Below, in pieces: positions 1 through 8,161 of a stretch of DNA of 64,000 bases. Source of the DNA: Nocardioides cavernae. Its GTDB lineage: Bacteria > Actinomycetota > Actinomycetes > Propionibacteriales > Nocardioidaceae. Positions within the stretch are counted from its first letter, which is position 1. The number at the start of each line of letters is the position of its first letter. A program made the translations under genes and the position numbers. Under the pieces are notes generated by a model, which was given only the letters and a program-made list of their open reading frames with translations, searched no databases and was not told the origin of the DNA. The stretch spans positions 930,001-994,000 of the forward strand of contig NZ_JACCBW010000002.1 of the NCBI RefSeq assembly GCF_013410035.1. Reading direction: 5' to 3'.

Positions 1-235
1 CCTCGGCGAGCACCATGTTGTAGCGGAAGTCGCGGATCCCCGGCCCGCCGTAGGCCTCCTCGACGTCGAAGCACAGCAGTCCCTGCTCGCCGGCGCGGCG
101 CCACACCTCGCGGTCGACGATCCCGGCGGCCTCCCAGGCGGCGTGGTGCGGCACGACCTCCTTGTCGAAGAACGCGCGCGCGACGGCGCGGAAGTCCTCG
201 TGCTCCTGCTCGAGGATGCTGGGGCGCTCAGGCAT
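1..235 (-). CDS. Acyl-CoA dehydrogenase family protein, N-terminal part (runs off the window)
   Basis: Reading leftwards from an ATG at 235, the first 78 residues begin MPERPSILEQEHEDFRAVAR and continue with a helical segment containing FFDKEVVPHHAAWEAAG and then CFDVEEAYGG. This is the N-terminal helical domain of flavin-dependent acyl-CoA dehydrogenases, which oxidise acyl-CoA thioesters in beta-oxidation or related pathways. An AGGAG motif lies about 10 bases upstream, supporting the start. The FAD-binding and catalytic parts lie outside the window, so substrate preference cannot be judged. Confidence 0.8.
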   Translation of the reverse strand, partial: MPERPSILEQEHEDFRAVARAFFDKEVVPHHAAWEAAGIVDREVWRRAGEQGLLCFDVEEAYGGPGIRDFRYNMVLAE

Positions 236-296
236 GGCGGTGGCTCCTGTCGGCGGGGACGTCCCGCAGGGTGAGGTGGCGCCTCGGCGTCGCGCC

Positions 297-302
297 TACC
301 GT
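297..302 (+). promoter_or_regulatory. Putative -10 hexamer (TACCGT), leaderless start
   Basis: TACCGT fits the actinobacterial TAnnnT -10 pattern and ends 6 bases before the ATG at 309, so transcription would begin at or next to the start codon. No convincing -35 is visible. Confidence 0.4.
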
Positions 303-308
303 TCTGGG

Positions 309-830
309 ATGGGTCTGGTGAGCACTTCCGTACGCGCGACGCACCTCGTCACGAACGCTGCCTGGTTCGGCGGCTCGCTCTTCGGGGCGGTCGGTCTCAA
401 CCCGGCGGCGCGTGAGCCCGACACCGAGCGCGAGCGGGTCGAGGTGTCGGGGACGGGTTGGGAACGCTGGGGTCCGGTGCAGGGTGTGGCGATCGCGCTG
501 CACCTGCTGAGCGGGCTCGCGATCACCGCCGACAACCGCAACCGCGTGGCGAGCCACGCGCCGACCACGGCCACGACGCTGGCCAAGACGCTCCTGACCG
601 GTGCGGCCGTCGCGTCCACCGCGGCGGCGTACGTCTACGGCGAGCGGCTCGGCGACGCGGCCGGCGAGGACGGTCACCCGAAGGACCCCGGGGTCGCCGA
701 GGACGCGCGCGGCAAGCTCGCCTGGCTGCAGTGGGCCACCCCGGCCCTCACCGGGGCGGTCCTCGTGCTGGACGCGTACCTCGGCGAGCAGCAGCGCGGC
801 GCCGCCGGCCTGCTCGACCGTCCGTGGTGA
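309..830 (+). CDS. Conserved hypothetical membrane protein, 173 aa
   Basis: I do not recognise a named family. The start at 309 (MGLVSTSVRATHLVTNAAWF) is chosen because a -10-like hexamer ends 6 bases upstream; earlier in-frame starts would overlap the neighbouring divergent gene. It has weakly hydrophobic stretches near residues 12-30, 60-75, 93-112 and 140-155, consistent with a small integral membrane protein. The central part is charged (AAREPDTERERVEVSG). It is divergent from the acyl-CoA dehydrogenase fragment and convergent with the LLM oxidoreductase. Function unknown. Confidence 0.7.
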   Translation: MGLVSTSVRATHLVTNAAWFGGSLFGAVGLNPAAREPDTERERVEVSGTGWERWGPVQGVAIALHLLSGLAITADNRNRVASHAPTTATTLAKTLLTGAAVASTAAAYVYGERLGDAAGEDGHPKDPGVAEDARGKLAWLQWATPALTGAVLVLDAYLGEQQRGAAGLLDRPW

Positions 831-846
831 GCTGGCGTGCACGGGG

Positions 847-1887
847 TCAGGACACCCATTCCTTCAGCTGCGCCACGGTTGCTGCGGGGTCGTCGGACAC
901 GGGCGTGACGTTGAGGTCGGTGACCCCGGCCTCCCGGAACGCGGCGATCCGCTCCTTGACGTAGGATTCCGGTCCGACGAGGTTCGCGGCCTCGAGCCAC
1001 TCGGTGGGGATGAGCGCCTCGGCCTCCTTCTTCTTGCCGGACAGGTAGAGGTCCTGGATCTCCTCGGCCTCCTTCTCGTAGCCGTAGGCGCGCGCGACGT
1101 CGTTGTAGAAGTTCTTGCCCTTCGCGCCCATGCCGCCGACGTAGAGGGCGAAGATCGGTCGCGCGAGGTCGAGGAGCGCCTTGGTCTCCGGGCCCTCGCC
1201 GACGGCGACCATGCCACCGGCCATGACCTGCAGCGGTGCGAGCCCGTCGAGGCGCTTGGCGTTGCCCGCCGCGAGGGCATCGCCCCACACGAGGTGGGCG
1301 CGCTCGGGGTGGAACAGGTGGGGGATCCAGCCGTCGGCGATCTCGGCGGTCTGCTCGACGTTCTTCGGTCCGAGGGCGGCGATCCAGATCGGGATCGTGT
1401 CGCGCTCGGGCCTGGTGAGGATCTTGAGCGGCTTGCCGAGCCCCGTGACCGCGCCGTCCTCCTTCGTGAGCGGGAGGTGGAACTCGCCGTCGGCCGCCAG
1501 CGGCTCGCGCCTGAGGCCGCTGCGGATGATCTCGACGACCTCCTGGGTGCGCGCGATCGGCTTGCGGTAGGGCACGCCGTGGAAGCCCTCGATCACCTGC
1601 GGCCCGCTCACGCCGAGGCCGAGGATCGCGCGGCCGCCGCTGACGTTGTCGAGGCCCGCAGCCGTCTGCAGCAGCGCGCCGGGCGTACGGCTGTAGATGT
1701 TGAGGATCCCGGAGCCGATCTCGACCGTGTCGGTCTTGGCGGCGAGGTAGCCCATCAGCGTGGGGGAGTCGAAGCCGTACGCCTCCGCGACCCAGACGCT
1801 GTCGAGGCCGGCCTTCTCGAGGGCGACGACCTGGTCGGCCGCGGCGCGGGGGTTGCCGTCGTACATCAGCAGGGTGGCGAGGCGCAT
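847..1887 (-). CDS. LLM class (luciferase-like) F420-dependent oxidoreductase
   Basis: The 346-residue protein starts MRLATLLMYDGNPRAAADQ and has the luciferase-like monooxygenase TIM-barrel pattern: GLDSVWVAEAYGFDSPT, then TDTVEIGSGI, then GRAILGLGVSGPQVIEGFHG. In actinobacteria, members of this subgroup usually use deazaflavin F420; that cofactor is inferred from family, not seen directly. The length fits a complete enzyme. Substrate is unknown. The gene is monocistronic and preceded at 1897-1915 by a 19-bp palindrome, suggesting control by a TetR- or GntR-type repressor encoded elsewhere. Confidence 0.88.
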   Translation of the reverse strand: MRLATLLMYDGNPRAAADQVVALEKAGLDSVWVAEAYGFDSPTLMGYLAAKTDTVEIGSGILNIYSRTPGALLQTAAGLDNVSGGRAILGLGVSGPQVIEGFHGVPYRKPIARTQEVVEIIRSGLRREPLAADGEFHLPLTKEDGAVTGLGKPLKILTRPERDTIPIWIAALGPKNVEQTAEIADGWIPHLFHPERAHLVWGDALAAGNAKRLDGLAPLQVMAGGMVAVGEGPETKALLDLARPIFALYVGGMGAKGKNFYNDVARAYGYEKEAEEIQDLYLSGKKKEAEALIPTEWLEAANLVGPESYVKERIAAFREAGVTDLNVTPVSDDPAATVAQLKEWVS

Positions 1888-1896
1888 GCGGCAACT

Positions 1897-1915
1897 GTGA
1901 CAGTGGAACTGTCAC
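1897..1915. promoter_or_regulatory. Operator-like palindrome upstream of the LLM oxidoreductase
   Basis: GTGACAGTggaACTGTCAC has 8-bp perfect arms around a 3-bp centre and lies 9 bp upstream of the ATG at 1887, overlapping where a -10 element would sit. Arm length and spacing fit a homodimeric repressor such as a TetR-family protein; which regulator binds is unknown. Confidence 0.6.
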
Positions 1916-1927
1916 GATTTCAAGGGG

Positions 1928-2989
1928 TCAGCGGCGGAGGGCGTCCAGGATCCGTTGCGAGCGCGGTGCAGGGCGCCACACGGCGGTGTTCCGGCCTCCC
2001 GGCCGTCCGTCCAGGACGGTGAAGCGTCCGCACTCGCCGTGGACGACCACCACGTCACCCCACACGGTCTGCCCGACCAGGTGCTGGAGGTACGCCCGGC
2101 GCGGGCCGCCGGGACAGCGCAGGTCCAGGGTGTCACCGGACGGCTCGGCGTGCCGGTCGACGTCGCGGGCGAGGACGCGGACGGCGCGGGCGCTGATGCT
2201 CGCCTGCCGCCACCTCCCGAGCTCACCGGCGCTCGGCTGCCAGCAGGAGACCGCGCGGACCAGCTGGCCGGGACGACCTGTGAGAGAGACGACCGGGCCG
2301 ACATCGGTGAGTGTCCGGTCGCAGGACAGCCGCCGCGGCGCGACCCGGTCCGGTGGCCTCGCGCTCGCACGGTGCTCCTCGACCAGGTCGAGCGCTGCGT
2401 CGAGCAGCCGGTCCGCCCCGAGGAAGTCGTTGCCGTTCGTGGTGACCACTCCGCAGCCACCGGTGTCGCCGTGGACCCGCGCGTAGGTCGTGGAGGAGTA
2501 GCGGATCAGCAGGTCGTACGCCGGCCCGCCCTGGTAGGTGCACTCACGCGGGTCGGGCGGGGCCGGCTCGAGTTCGGCCAGGACCCGCAGGAGCGGAAGG
2601 AGGTCGCCCTCGACGACGTCGGCCGGGGCCGTCCACGGAACGGTCCCTTCGCGATCGGCACAGAGCAGCAACGCCGACGGCTCGTCGTGCATCACCGGCT
2701 CCGGCTCCTCCGTCACCCTGCGGTCGCACCTGAGCCGGCCGCCGACGACGAGGAGGTCGGCGGCCGAGGGGCCTGTTGCGGGGTCGGCATGGTTGCCGAA
2801 CGTACGGACGGCGAGCACGAGCCCACCGACGATGACGGCGGCGCCGACCACCAGGCTCGTCACGAAGATGCCCAGCGCGACGAGGGAGTCCCTGACCCAT
2901 CCCCGCTCCCGCACGGTCCGAGCATGGGCCAGCGCGCGGGGCCGCGGAAGGCTCGTCACCGAACCGTGACCGTGGAGGCCGTGCCTCAC
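1928..2989 (-). CDS. Membrane-anchored protein with duplicated extracellular domain, unknown function
   Basis: This 353-residue protein has one clear membrane segment near residues 34-62 (SLVALGIFVTSLVVGAAVIV) after a basic N-terminus, then about 290 extracellular residues. Two stretches resemble each other: LRCDRRVTEEPEPV with a later LLLCADRE, and LSCDRTLTDVGPVV with a later AVSCWQ. This suggests an internal duplication of a disulphide-containing domain. The GTG start overlaps the TGA stop of the upstream ABC exporter gene (GTGA), so the two are probably translationally coupled. An internal start closer to the membrane segment is possible. No family recognised. Confidence 0.65.
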   Translation of the reverse strand: MRHGLHGHGSVTSLPRPRALAHARTVRERGWVRDSLVALGIFVTSLVVGAAVIVGGLVLAVRTFGNHADPATGPSAADLLVVGGRLRCDRRVTEEPEPVMHDEPSALLLCADREGTVPWTAPADVVEGDLLPLLRVLAELEPAPPDPRECTYQGGPAYDLLIRYSSTTYARVHGDTGGCGVVTTNGNDFLGADRLLDAALDLVEEHRASARPPDRVAPRRLSCDRTLTDVGPVVSLTGRPGQLVRAVSCWQPSAGELGRWRQASISARAVRVLARDVDRHAEPSGDTLDLRCPGGPRRAYLQHLVGQTVWGDVVVVHGECGRFTVLDGRPGGRNTAVWRPAPRSQRILDALRR

Positions 2990-4749
2990 TCACCGCCCGG
3001 CTTCGCGGAACCGTGCCAGGAGTCCCAGAGCGCGGCGTAGGACCCGCCGGCCTCGACGAGGTCGTCGTGCGAGCCGAGCTCGGAGATCACGCCGTCCTCC
3101 ACGACCGCCACCCGGTCGGCGTCGTGGGCGGAGAACAGGCGGTGCGCGATCGCGATGACCGTACGCCCGTGCAGCACCGCCGCGAGCGAACGCTCGAGGT
3201 GCCGGGCGGCGCGGGGGTCGATCAGCGAGGTCGCCTCGTCGAGGACGAGCGTGTGCGGGTCGGCCAGGACCAGCCGGGCCAGCGCGATCTGCTGGGCCTG
3301 GGCGGCGGTGACGCTGCGGCCGCCGGAGCCGATCACCGTGTCCAGCCCGGACGGCAGGGCGTCCGCCCACTCGCGGGCATCGACCGCGCCGAGCGCCGCC
3401 CACACGTCGTCGTCCGTCGCCTCGGGACGGGCGAGCACGAGGTTCTCCCGGAGGGTGCCGACGAAGACGTGGTGCTCCTGGGTCACCAGCGCGACGTGGC
3501 CGCGCAGGTCGCCGAGCGGCAGCTCGACCAGGCCGACGTCGCCCACCGTCACGGACCCGGTGCGCGGCGGGTGGATGCCCGCGAGCAGGCGTCCGAGCGT
3601 GGACTTGCCCGCGCCCGACGGCCCCACCATCGCGATCCGCTCCCCGACACCTACGTCGAGGTCGACGCCGTGCAGCACGTCGCGGCCCTCGATGTAGGCG
3701 AAGCGCACGTCGTCGGCGTCGAGCTTCTCCGAGCTGGGGGTCCGCCCGGTCACCGTGCGGTCGTCCGGCACCTGGGCCACCCCGAGCAGCCGGGAGAGCG
3801 AGGCGGCACCGAGCTGGAGCTCGTCGAGGATCGACACGAGCCGGTCGACCGGGTCGATGAGCATCTGCACGTAGAGGGTCGCCGTGGTCACCTCGGCCAG
3901 GGACACCTCGCCGCGCGTGTAGAGCCAGCCGCCGAACAGCAGCGTCCCGACCACCGGCAGCAGGTAGCTGAGCTCCATGCTCGGGAAGAACACGGTGCGC
4001 AGGTGCAGGGTGTACTTCTCGGCCTCGAAGGACGCCGCGCAGTCGTCGTCGCCGGCCTGCACCCGCTTGTCGCCGAGGCCGAGCGCCTCGACGGTCCGCG
4101 ACCCCTCGACGGTCTCGGAGAGGGTGGTGGTGATCTGGGAGTACGACGCGGTCTCGGCGAGGTAGCCGTCCTTGGCGCGGGCGAGGTACCACCGCAGCCC
4201 GACGACGAGCGGGGGCAGCGCCAGCAGGCAGGGGAGGAACACCCACCAGCCGACCGAGAGGGCGGCGGCGAAGGTCAGCACCGCCGTGACGACGGCGATG
4301 GTCCACTCGGGCAACGCGTAGCGCACGGACCAGCCCAGCTGGTCGATGTCGGTGCCGGTGCGGGTCAGCAGGTCACCCGATCCGGCGGCCTCGACCGTGC
4401 CGACGGGCAGCGCCAGCGTGTGGGCGACGAAGTCCTCGCGCAGCTCGGCGAGCACCAGCTCGCCCATCACCTGCGAGCGGTAGCGGGCGTACCTCGTCAG
4501 CACCGACTGCGCCACGAGGAAGACGGCGAGCAGCACGACGACGCGGTCCACGTACGCCCGGGTGGTGCCCTCCTCGACGGCCTGCACCAGGTCGCCGAGC
4601 AGCCGCGGTGCGGCGAGCGCTGTGACGGCGGCCAGCACGTGCAGGCCGAGAGCGGTCCACAGCAGCCGCGGGTGGCGGTGCGCGACCTGGCCGACGTAGC
4701 GACGCACGGCGCGCCCGTCCGCGATCGGGAGCCGGGTCGTGACGCTCAC
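2986..4749 (-). CDS. ABC exporter half-transporter, catalytically competent Walker motifs
   Basis: This 587-residue type IV ABC exporter has a six-helix transmembrane domain (about 1-310) fused to a nucleotide-binding domain. Walker A is GPSGAGKST (376-384), Q-loop Gln is near 424, Walker B is LVLDEA (501-506) and the H-loop is IAIAHR (His 536). The signature motif is badly degenerate, SVTAAQ (479-484) instead of LSGGQ. The next gene upstream encodes the complementary half with an intact signature but ruined Walker motifs, so the two must form a heterodimer with one functional ATP site. The genes overlap by 4 bp. Substrate is unknown; lipid, drug or peptide export are family possibilities. 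Confidence 0.9.
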   Translation of the reverse strand: MSVTTRLPIADGRAVRRYVGQVAHRHPRLLWTALGLHVLAAVTALAAPRLLGDLVQAVEEGTTRAYVDRVVVLLAVFLVAQSVLTRYARYRSQVMGELVLAELREDFVAHTLALPVGTVEAAGSGDLLTRTGTDIDQLGWSVRYALPEWTIAVVTAVLTFAAALSVGWWVFLPCLLALPPLVVGLRWYLARAKDGYLAETASYSQITTTLSETVEGSRTVEALGLGDKRVQAGDDDCAASFEAEKYTLHLRTVFFPSMELSYLLPVVGTLLFGGWLYTRGEVSLAEVTTATLYVQMLIDPVDRLVSILDELQLGAASLSRLLGVAQVPDDRTVTGRTPSSEKLDADDVRFAYIEGRDVLHGVDLDVGVGERIAMVGPSGAGKSTLGRLLAGIHPPRTGSVTVGDVGLVELPLGDLRGHVALVTQEHHVFVGTLRENLVLARPEATDDDVWAALGAVDAREWADALPSGLDTVIGSGGRSVTAAQAQQIALARLVLADPHTLVLDEATSLIDPRAARHLERSLAAVLHGRTVIAIAHRLFSAHDADRVAVVEDGVISELGSHDDLVEAGGSYAALWDSWHGSAKPGGE

Positions 4750-6458
4750 GAGACCGCCTCCACGTCACGAACGACGACGGCGCGGTAGGCGGGGTCGGTG
4801 GCTAGCAGCTCCTGGTGCGTGCCGACGGCCGCCACCCGGCCGTCGACGAGGAAGGCGACCTCGTCCACGGCGTCGAGCAGCAGAGGGCTGACGGTGGTCA
4901 CGACGGTCGTACGCCCGGCGCGGTGGTCGCGCAGCCGCGCGGCGATCCGGGACTCCGTGTGGGCGTCGACCGCGCTGGTCGGCTCGACCAGCACCAGCAC
5001 CTCGGGGTCGGCGGTGAGGGCGCGCGCCAGCACCAGACGCTGCCTCTGGCCCCCGGAGAACGAGCGGCCCTTCTCCGTCACGACGGTGTCGAGGCCGTCG
5101 GGGAGTGCCTCCACGATGTCCTCGGCCGAGGCCGTGTGCAGCGCCCGGTGGACGTCGCCGCGGCCCTGCTCGTCGAGGCGGTCGGCCAACCGGCCGGCGA
5201 ACAGCGCGGCGCCGGTGTCGGAGACCATGATCCGCTCGCGGACGACCGCGTGCGGGAGGGCGGTGAGCGGGGTCCCGCCCAGGCTGACCTCGTCGTCCTG
5301 CTCGGCCGCGCACAGGCCGAGCCGGTCGGCGAGCAGCGCGGACTCGTCGGGCTGGTCCGAGACGATCGCGGTGAGGGTCCCCGGCCGGACGCGCAGACCG
5401 CTGCGCGCGTCGTACAGCTCAGATCCGGCCGGCGGCGTCGGCCGCGGGGTGGACGGCTCCACGACGTCGGGCTCGAGGGCGAGCACCCCGCACACGCGGG
5501 TCGCGGCGACCCGGCCGCGGATGAGCTTGTTGGCGAACTCGGTCGCGGTGCGCAGCGGGATCAGCAGGAACGCCGAGTAGCCGTAGAACGCGACCAGCTC
5601 GCCCGCGGTGATGTCGCCCGACACCGCGGAGCTCGCGCCGAGCCACACGACCAGCACGACGAAGGTGCCGGGGAGGAAGACCTGGAGCGCGTCGAGCACC
5701 GACTGGAGCTTGGCGACCTCGACCGCGGCGGTGCGGGTCGCCTGCGACTCACGACGGTACCGGTCGAGGAACACGCCCTCGCCACCGATCCCGCGGAGCA
5801 CGCGGAGGCCCGCGACGATGTCCGTGCCGGTGTTGGACAGGTCGGAGCGCATCTGCCGCTCCGTCGCGCTGCGCGCCTGCAGCGGCTTGAGGAGCGGACC
5901 CATCACGAGCATGAGCAGCGGCACGCCGGGGAGGACGACGAGGCCGAGCTCCACCGACGTCGTCAGCAGGATCGCCGAGACGAGGAGGAACGAGACGATC
6001 GCCCCGGCGAACCGCGCGGTCACGTCCATCACGTTGCCGATGTGCGAGAGGTCGGTCGTCCCGATCGCGATCACCTCACCGGTGCTCACCTTGCGGGGCA
6101 GCGACCCGCCCAGGCGCACCGACTGCCGTGTGGTCAGCTGGACGACCCGGTAGGACGCGGTCAGCCAGTTGGTGACCGCGAACCGGTGGCGCACGATCCC
6201 GGTGACCGCCTGGACGAGCCCGATGAGCAGCATCGTCGCGGCCCAGAAGACCAGCTGCTGCTGGTCGCGCGCCGCGACGCCGCGGTCGATGGCACGACCG
6301 AGCACCGCGGGCATGACGGCCTGGCACGACATCCAGAGGATGCCGAACACCATGCCGCCGAGAAGCGTCCGCGCCTGGCCGCGGGCGAGCCACCACAGGA
6401 AACGGTCCGGTGTGCGGTGGTCCGCCACTCCGGGATCGGGGACGGGAAGCGTGCGCAC
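4746..6458 (-). CDS. ABC exporter half-transporter with degenerate ATP site
   Basis: The 570-residue protein has an N-terminal six-helix domain (about 30-315) and a C-terminal NBD. The signature SFSGGQ (466-471) is canonical. The Walker A loop is replaced by SDQPDESALL (about 367-376) with no glycines or lysine. Walker B is LVLVEP (488-493), with the Mg-binding Asp replaced by Val. The H-loop His is missing (TTVSPL, near 521-526). It therefore cannot bind ATP normally in cis and supplies its signature motif to the partner at 2986-4749. The GTG start is supported by a TAGGAT hexamer 6 bases upstream. Confidence 0.9.
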   Translation of the reverse strand: MRTLPVPDPGVADHRTPDRFLWWLARGQARTLLGGMVFGILWMSCQAVMPAVLGRAIDRGVAARDQQQLVFWAATMLLIGLVQAVTGIVRHRFAVTNWLTASYRVVQLTTRQSVRLGGSLPRKVSTGEVIAIGTTDLSHIGNVMDVTARFAGAIVSFLLVSAILLTTSVELGLVVLPGVPLLMLVMGPLLKPLQARSATERQMRSDLSNTGTDIVAGLRVLRGIGGEGVFLDRYRRESQATRTAAVEVAKLQSVLDALQVFLPGTFVVLVVWLGASSAVSGDITAGELVAFYGYSAFLLIPLRTATEFANKLIRGRVAATRVCGVLALEPDVVEPSTPRPTPPAGSELYDARSGLRVRPGTLTAIVSDQPDESALLADRLGLCAAEQDDEVSLGGTPLTALPHAVVRERIMVSDTGAALFAGRLADRLDEQGRGDVHRALHTASAEDIVEALPDGLDTVVTEKGRSFSGGQRQRLVLARALTADPEVLVLVEPTSAVDAHTESRIAARLRDHRAGRTTVVTTVSPLLLDAVDEVAFLVDGRVAAVGTHQELLATDPAYRAVVVRDVEAVS

Positions 6459-6464
6459 CGGCAG

Positions 6465-6470
6465 ATCCTA
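6465..6470 (-). promoter_or_regulatory. Putative -10 hexamer (TAGGAT) for the ABC exporter operon
   Basis: Read on the minus strand, TAGGAT ends 6 bases before the GTG at 6458, giving a leaderless transcript for the exporter pair and the following membrane protein. Confidence 0.45.
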
Positions 6471-6499
6471 GGTTCGTCGGGCGGTGCGCCACGAATGCT

Positions 6500-7060
6500 T
6501 TAGCGCCCCAGGCCCGGGACCACCTCGGCGCCGGGGAGGTCGGCCAGCAGGCGTCCCGGCACGAGCAGCTTGGACCGGCGCACCCCGCTGCCGAGGACGA
6601 CCACCTCCTCGTCGAGGAGCGCGTCGTGGACCAGCACCCGCCACGGCGCGGGCAGCCCGACCGGGGTGATGCCGCCGTAGGCCATCCGGGTCTCCTCGAC
6701 GGCCCGGTCCATCGGCAGGAAGGAGCACTTGCGCACGTCGAGCAGCTTGCGCACGAGGGTGTTCACGTCGGCGCGGGTGTCGGCCCGGACGACGCACGCA
6801 GCGATCCTCTCGTCGCCGGCCCGTGCGCCGGCGACGACCACGCAGTTGCCGCTCGCCGTCAGCGGGATGTCGTACGCCTCGCTCATGGCCGCCGTGTCGG
6901 CGAGGTCGGGGTCGATCTCGACGACAGCGACCTCGGCGGCGCCGGCCCAGACGGCCAGCGCCTCCGCGACGGGCGCCGCGACCAGGTCGGGGTGCTCCGC
7001 GGCGGGGAGCGACGTCAGGGTGGGGAACGAGGGCAGCGTCACGCGGTCATCATGCGCCAT
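6500..7060 (-). CDS. YbaK/EbsC-type aminoacyl-tRNA deacylase
   Basis: This 186-residue single-domain protein matches the YbaK/ProX editing fold: VEIDPDLADTAAMSEAYDI early, then KLLDVRKCSFLPMDRAVEET, and the conserved MAYGGITPVGLP near residue 128. Such free-standing deacylases hydrolyse mischarged tRNA, typically Cys- or Ala-tRNA(Pro), in the cytosol. The exact specificity cannot be read from sequence. It is divergent from the GDPD gene, with only about 60 bp between them. Confidence 0.8.
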   Translation of the reverse strand: MAHDDRVTLPSFPTLTSLPAAEHPDLVAAPVAEALAVWAGAAEVAVVEIDPDLADTAAMSEAYDIPLTASGNCVVVAGARAGDERIAACVVRADTRADVNTLVRKLLDVRKCSFLPMDRAVEETRMAYGGITPVGLPAPWRVLVHDALLDEEVVVLGSGVRRSKLLVPGRLLADLPGAEVVPGLGR

Positions 7061-7120
7061 TCACTCCCGCGCCACCCGGGGACCACCCTGCCGTCCCCGG
7101 CGGCAGGCAGCGTGGGCGGC

Positions 7121-8161
7121 ATGACGGTGACCCGCGAGGCGTCCCAGGCCCTCGGGTCGAGGACCTCGTCGTTGGTCCTCACGCCCGCCGTGGTTGCGCA
7201 CCGCGGCGCCAGCGGTCACCGTCCCGAGCACACCCTCGACGCCTACCGGACCGCGATCCGGATGGGGGTCGACGACATCGAGCTCGACCTCGTCTGCACC
7301 CGCGACGGGGTCCTGGTCGCCCGCCACGACCTCGAGCTCAGCGCCACCACCGACGTCGCCGCGCGGCGCGACCTCGGTCACCTGCGGCGGACCCTCGTCG
7401 TCGACGGCGTGGCGCAGCGCGGGTGGTTCGCCCAGGACCTCACCCTGGCCGAGGTCAAGACCCTCGCCGCCCGCGAGCGGATGCCGGGCACGCGACCGGG
7501 GAACGCCGCGTACGACGGGGCCGAGGGCGTGCCGACGCTCAACGAGGTGCTCGCCATGGTCGGTGCGGAGTCGGCGCGGCGTGGGCGTCCCGTCGGCCTC
7601 CTGCTGGAGCTCAAGCACGCCGCCCACCACGACGCGGCAGGACTCCCGCTGGACGTCCCGCTGCTGCGCGACCTCGCCCGCCACGGCCTCGACCACCCGT
7701 GGGCCCGGGTCACCCTGATGTCGTTCGAGGCGGACGTCCTGCGCCGGCTCGCTGCTCGCAGCCGGTTGCCCGTCGTCCAGCTCCTCGAGGCCGGCGAGGA
7801 CGTGTCGCCGGACGCGCTCGACCGGATCGACGAGTACGCCGACGGCATCGGCCCGCACCGTTCGCTGGTGCTGCCGCGCGACGGGCGCGGGGCGATCGGC
7901 AAGGCGTCCACGCTGGTCCGCGACGCCCACCGGCGCGGCCTCACCGTGCACGCGTGGACGGTGCGCGGGGAGAACCGCTTCCTCCCCAGCAACCTGCGCC
8001 GCGGCGAGGCCCCCGACGCGCTCGGGGACATGGCGGCCGAGGTCCGGGCCCTGCTCGACGCCGGCGTCGACGGGGTGATCACGGACCACCCGGAGGCGGC
8101 CCTGGCAGCCGCGCGGGAGGTGCGAGGCACAGCCTTGCACCGGCGTACGCTCACCCCGTGA
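7121..8161 (+). CDS. Glycerophosphodiester phosphodiesterase (GDPD)
   Basis: The 346-residue protein carries the GDPD signature: AHRGASGHRPEHTLDAYRTA with the catalytic HRG near residue 30, metal-binding IELDL, and ARHDLELSATTD. These enzymes hydrolyse glycerophosphodiesters to glycerol-3-phosphate plus an alcohol. It ends GVDGVITDHPEAAL, the usual closing barrel strand. The ATG at 7121 is the first start consistent with the family N-terminus. No signal peptide is evident, so it is probably cytosolic. The stop overlaps the GTG start of the following aminotransferase-fold gene. Confidence 0.9.
   Translation: MTVTREASQALGSRTSSLVLTPAVVAHRGASGHRPEHTLDAYRTAIRMGVDDIELDLVCTRDGVLVARHDLELSATTDVAARRDLGHLRRTLVVDGVAQRGWFAQDLTLAEVKTLAARERMPGTRPGNAAYDGAEGVPTLNEVLAMVGAESARRGRPVGLLLELKHAAHHDAAGLPLDVPLLRDLARHGLDHPWARVTLMSFEADVLRRLAARSRLPVVQLLEAGEDVSPDALDRIDEYADGIGPHRSLVLPRDGRGAIGKASTLVRDAHRRGLTVHAWTVRGENRFLPSNLRRGEAPDALGDMAAEVRALLDAGVDGVITDHPEAALAAAREVRGTALHRRTLTP
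8146..8151 (+). promoter_or_regulatory. Possible internal -10 hexamer (TACGCT)
   Basis: Lies in the last codons of the GDPD gene and ends 6 bases before the GTG at 8158. It would allow separate leaderless expression of the aminotransferase-fold gene, but may be chance since the genes also overlap. Confidence 0.3.
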
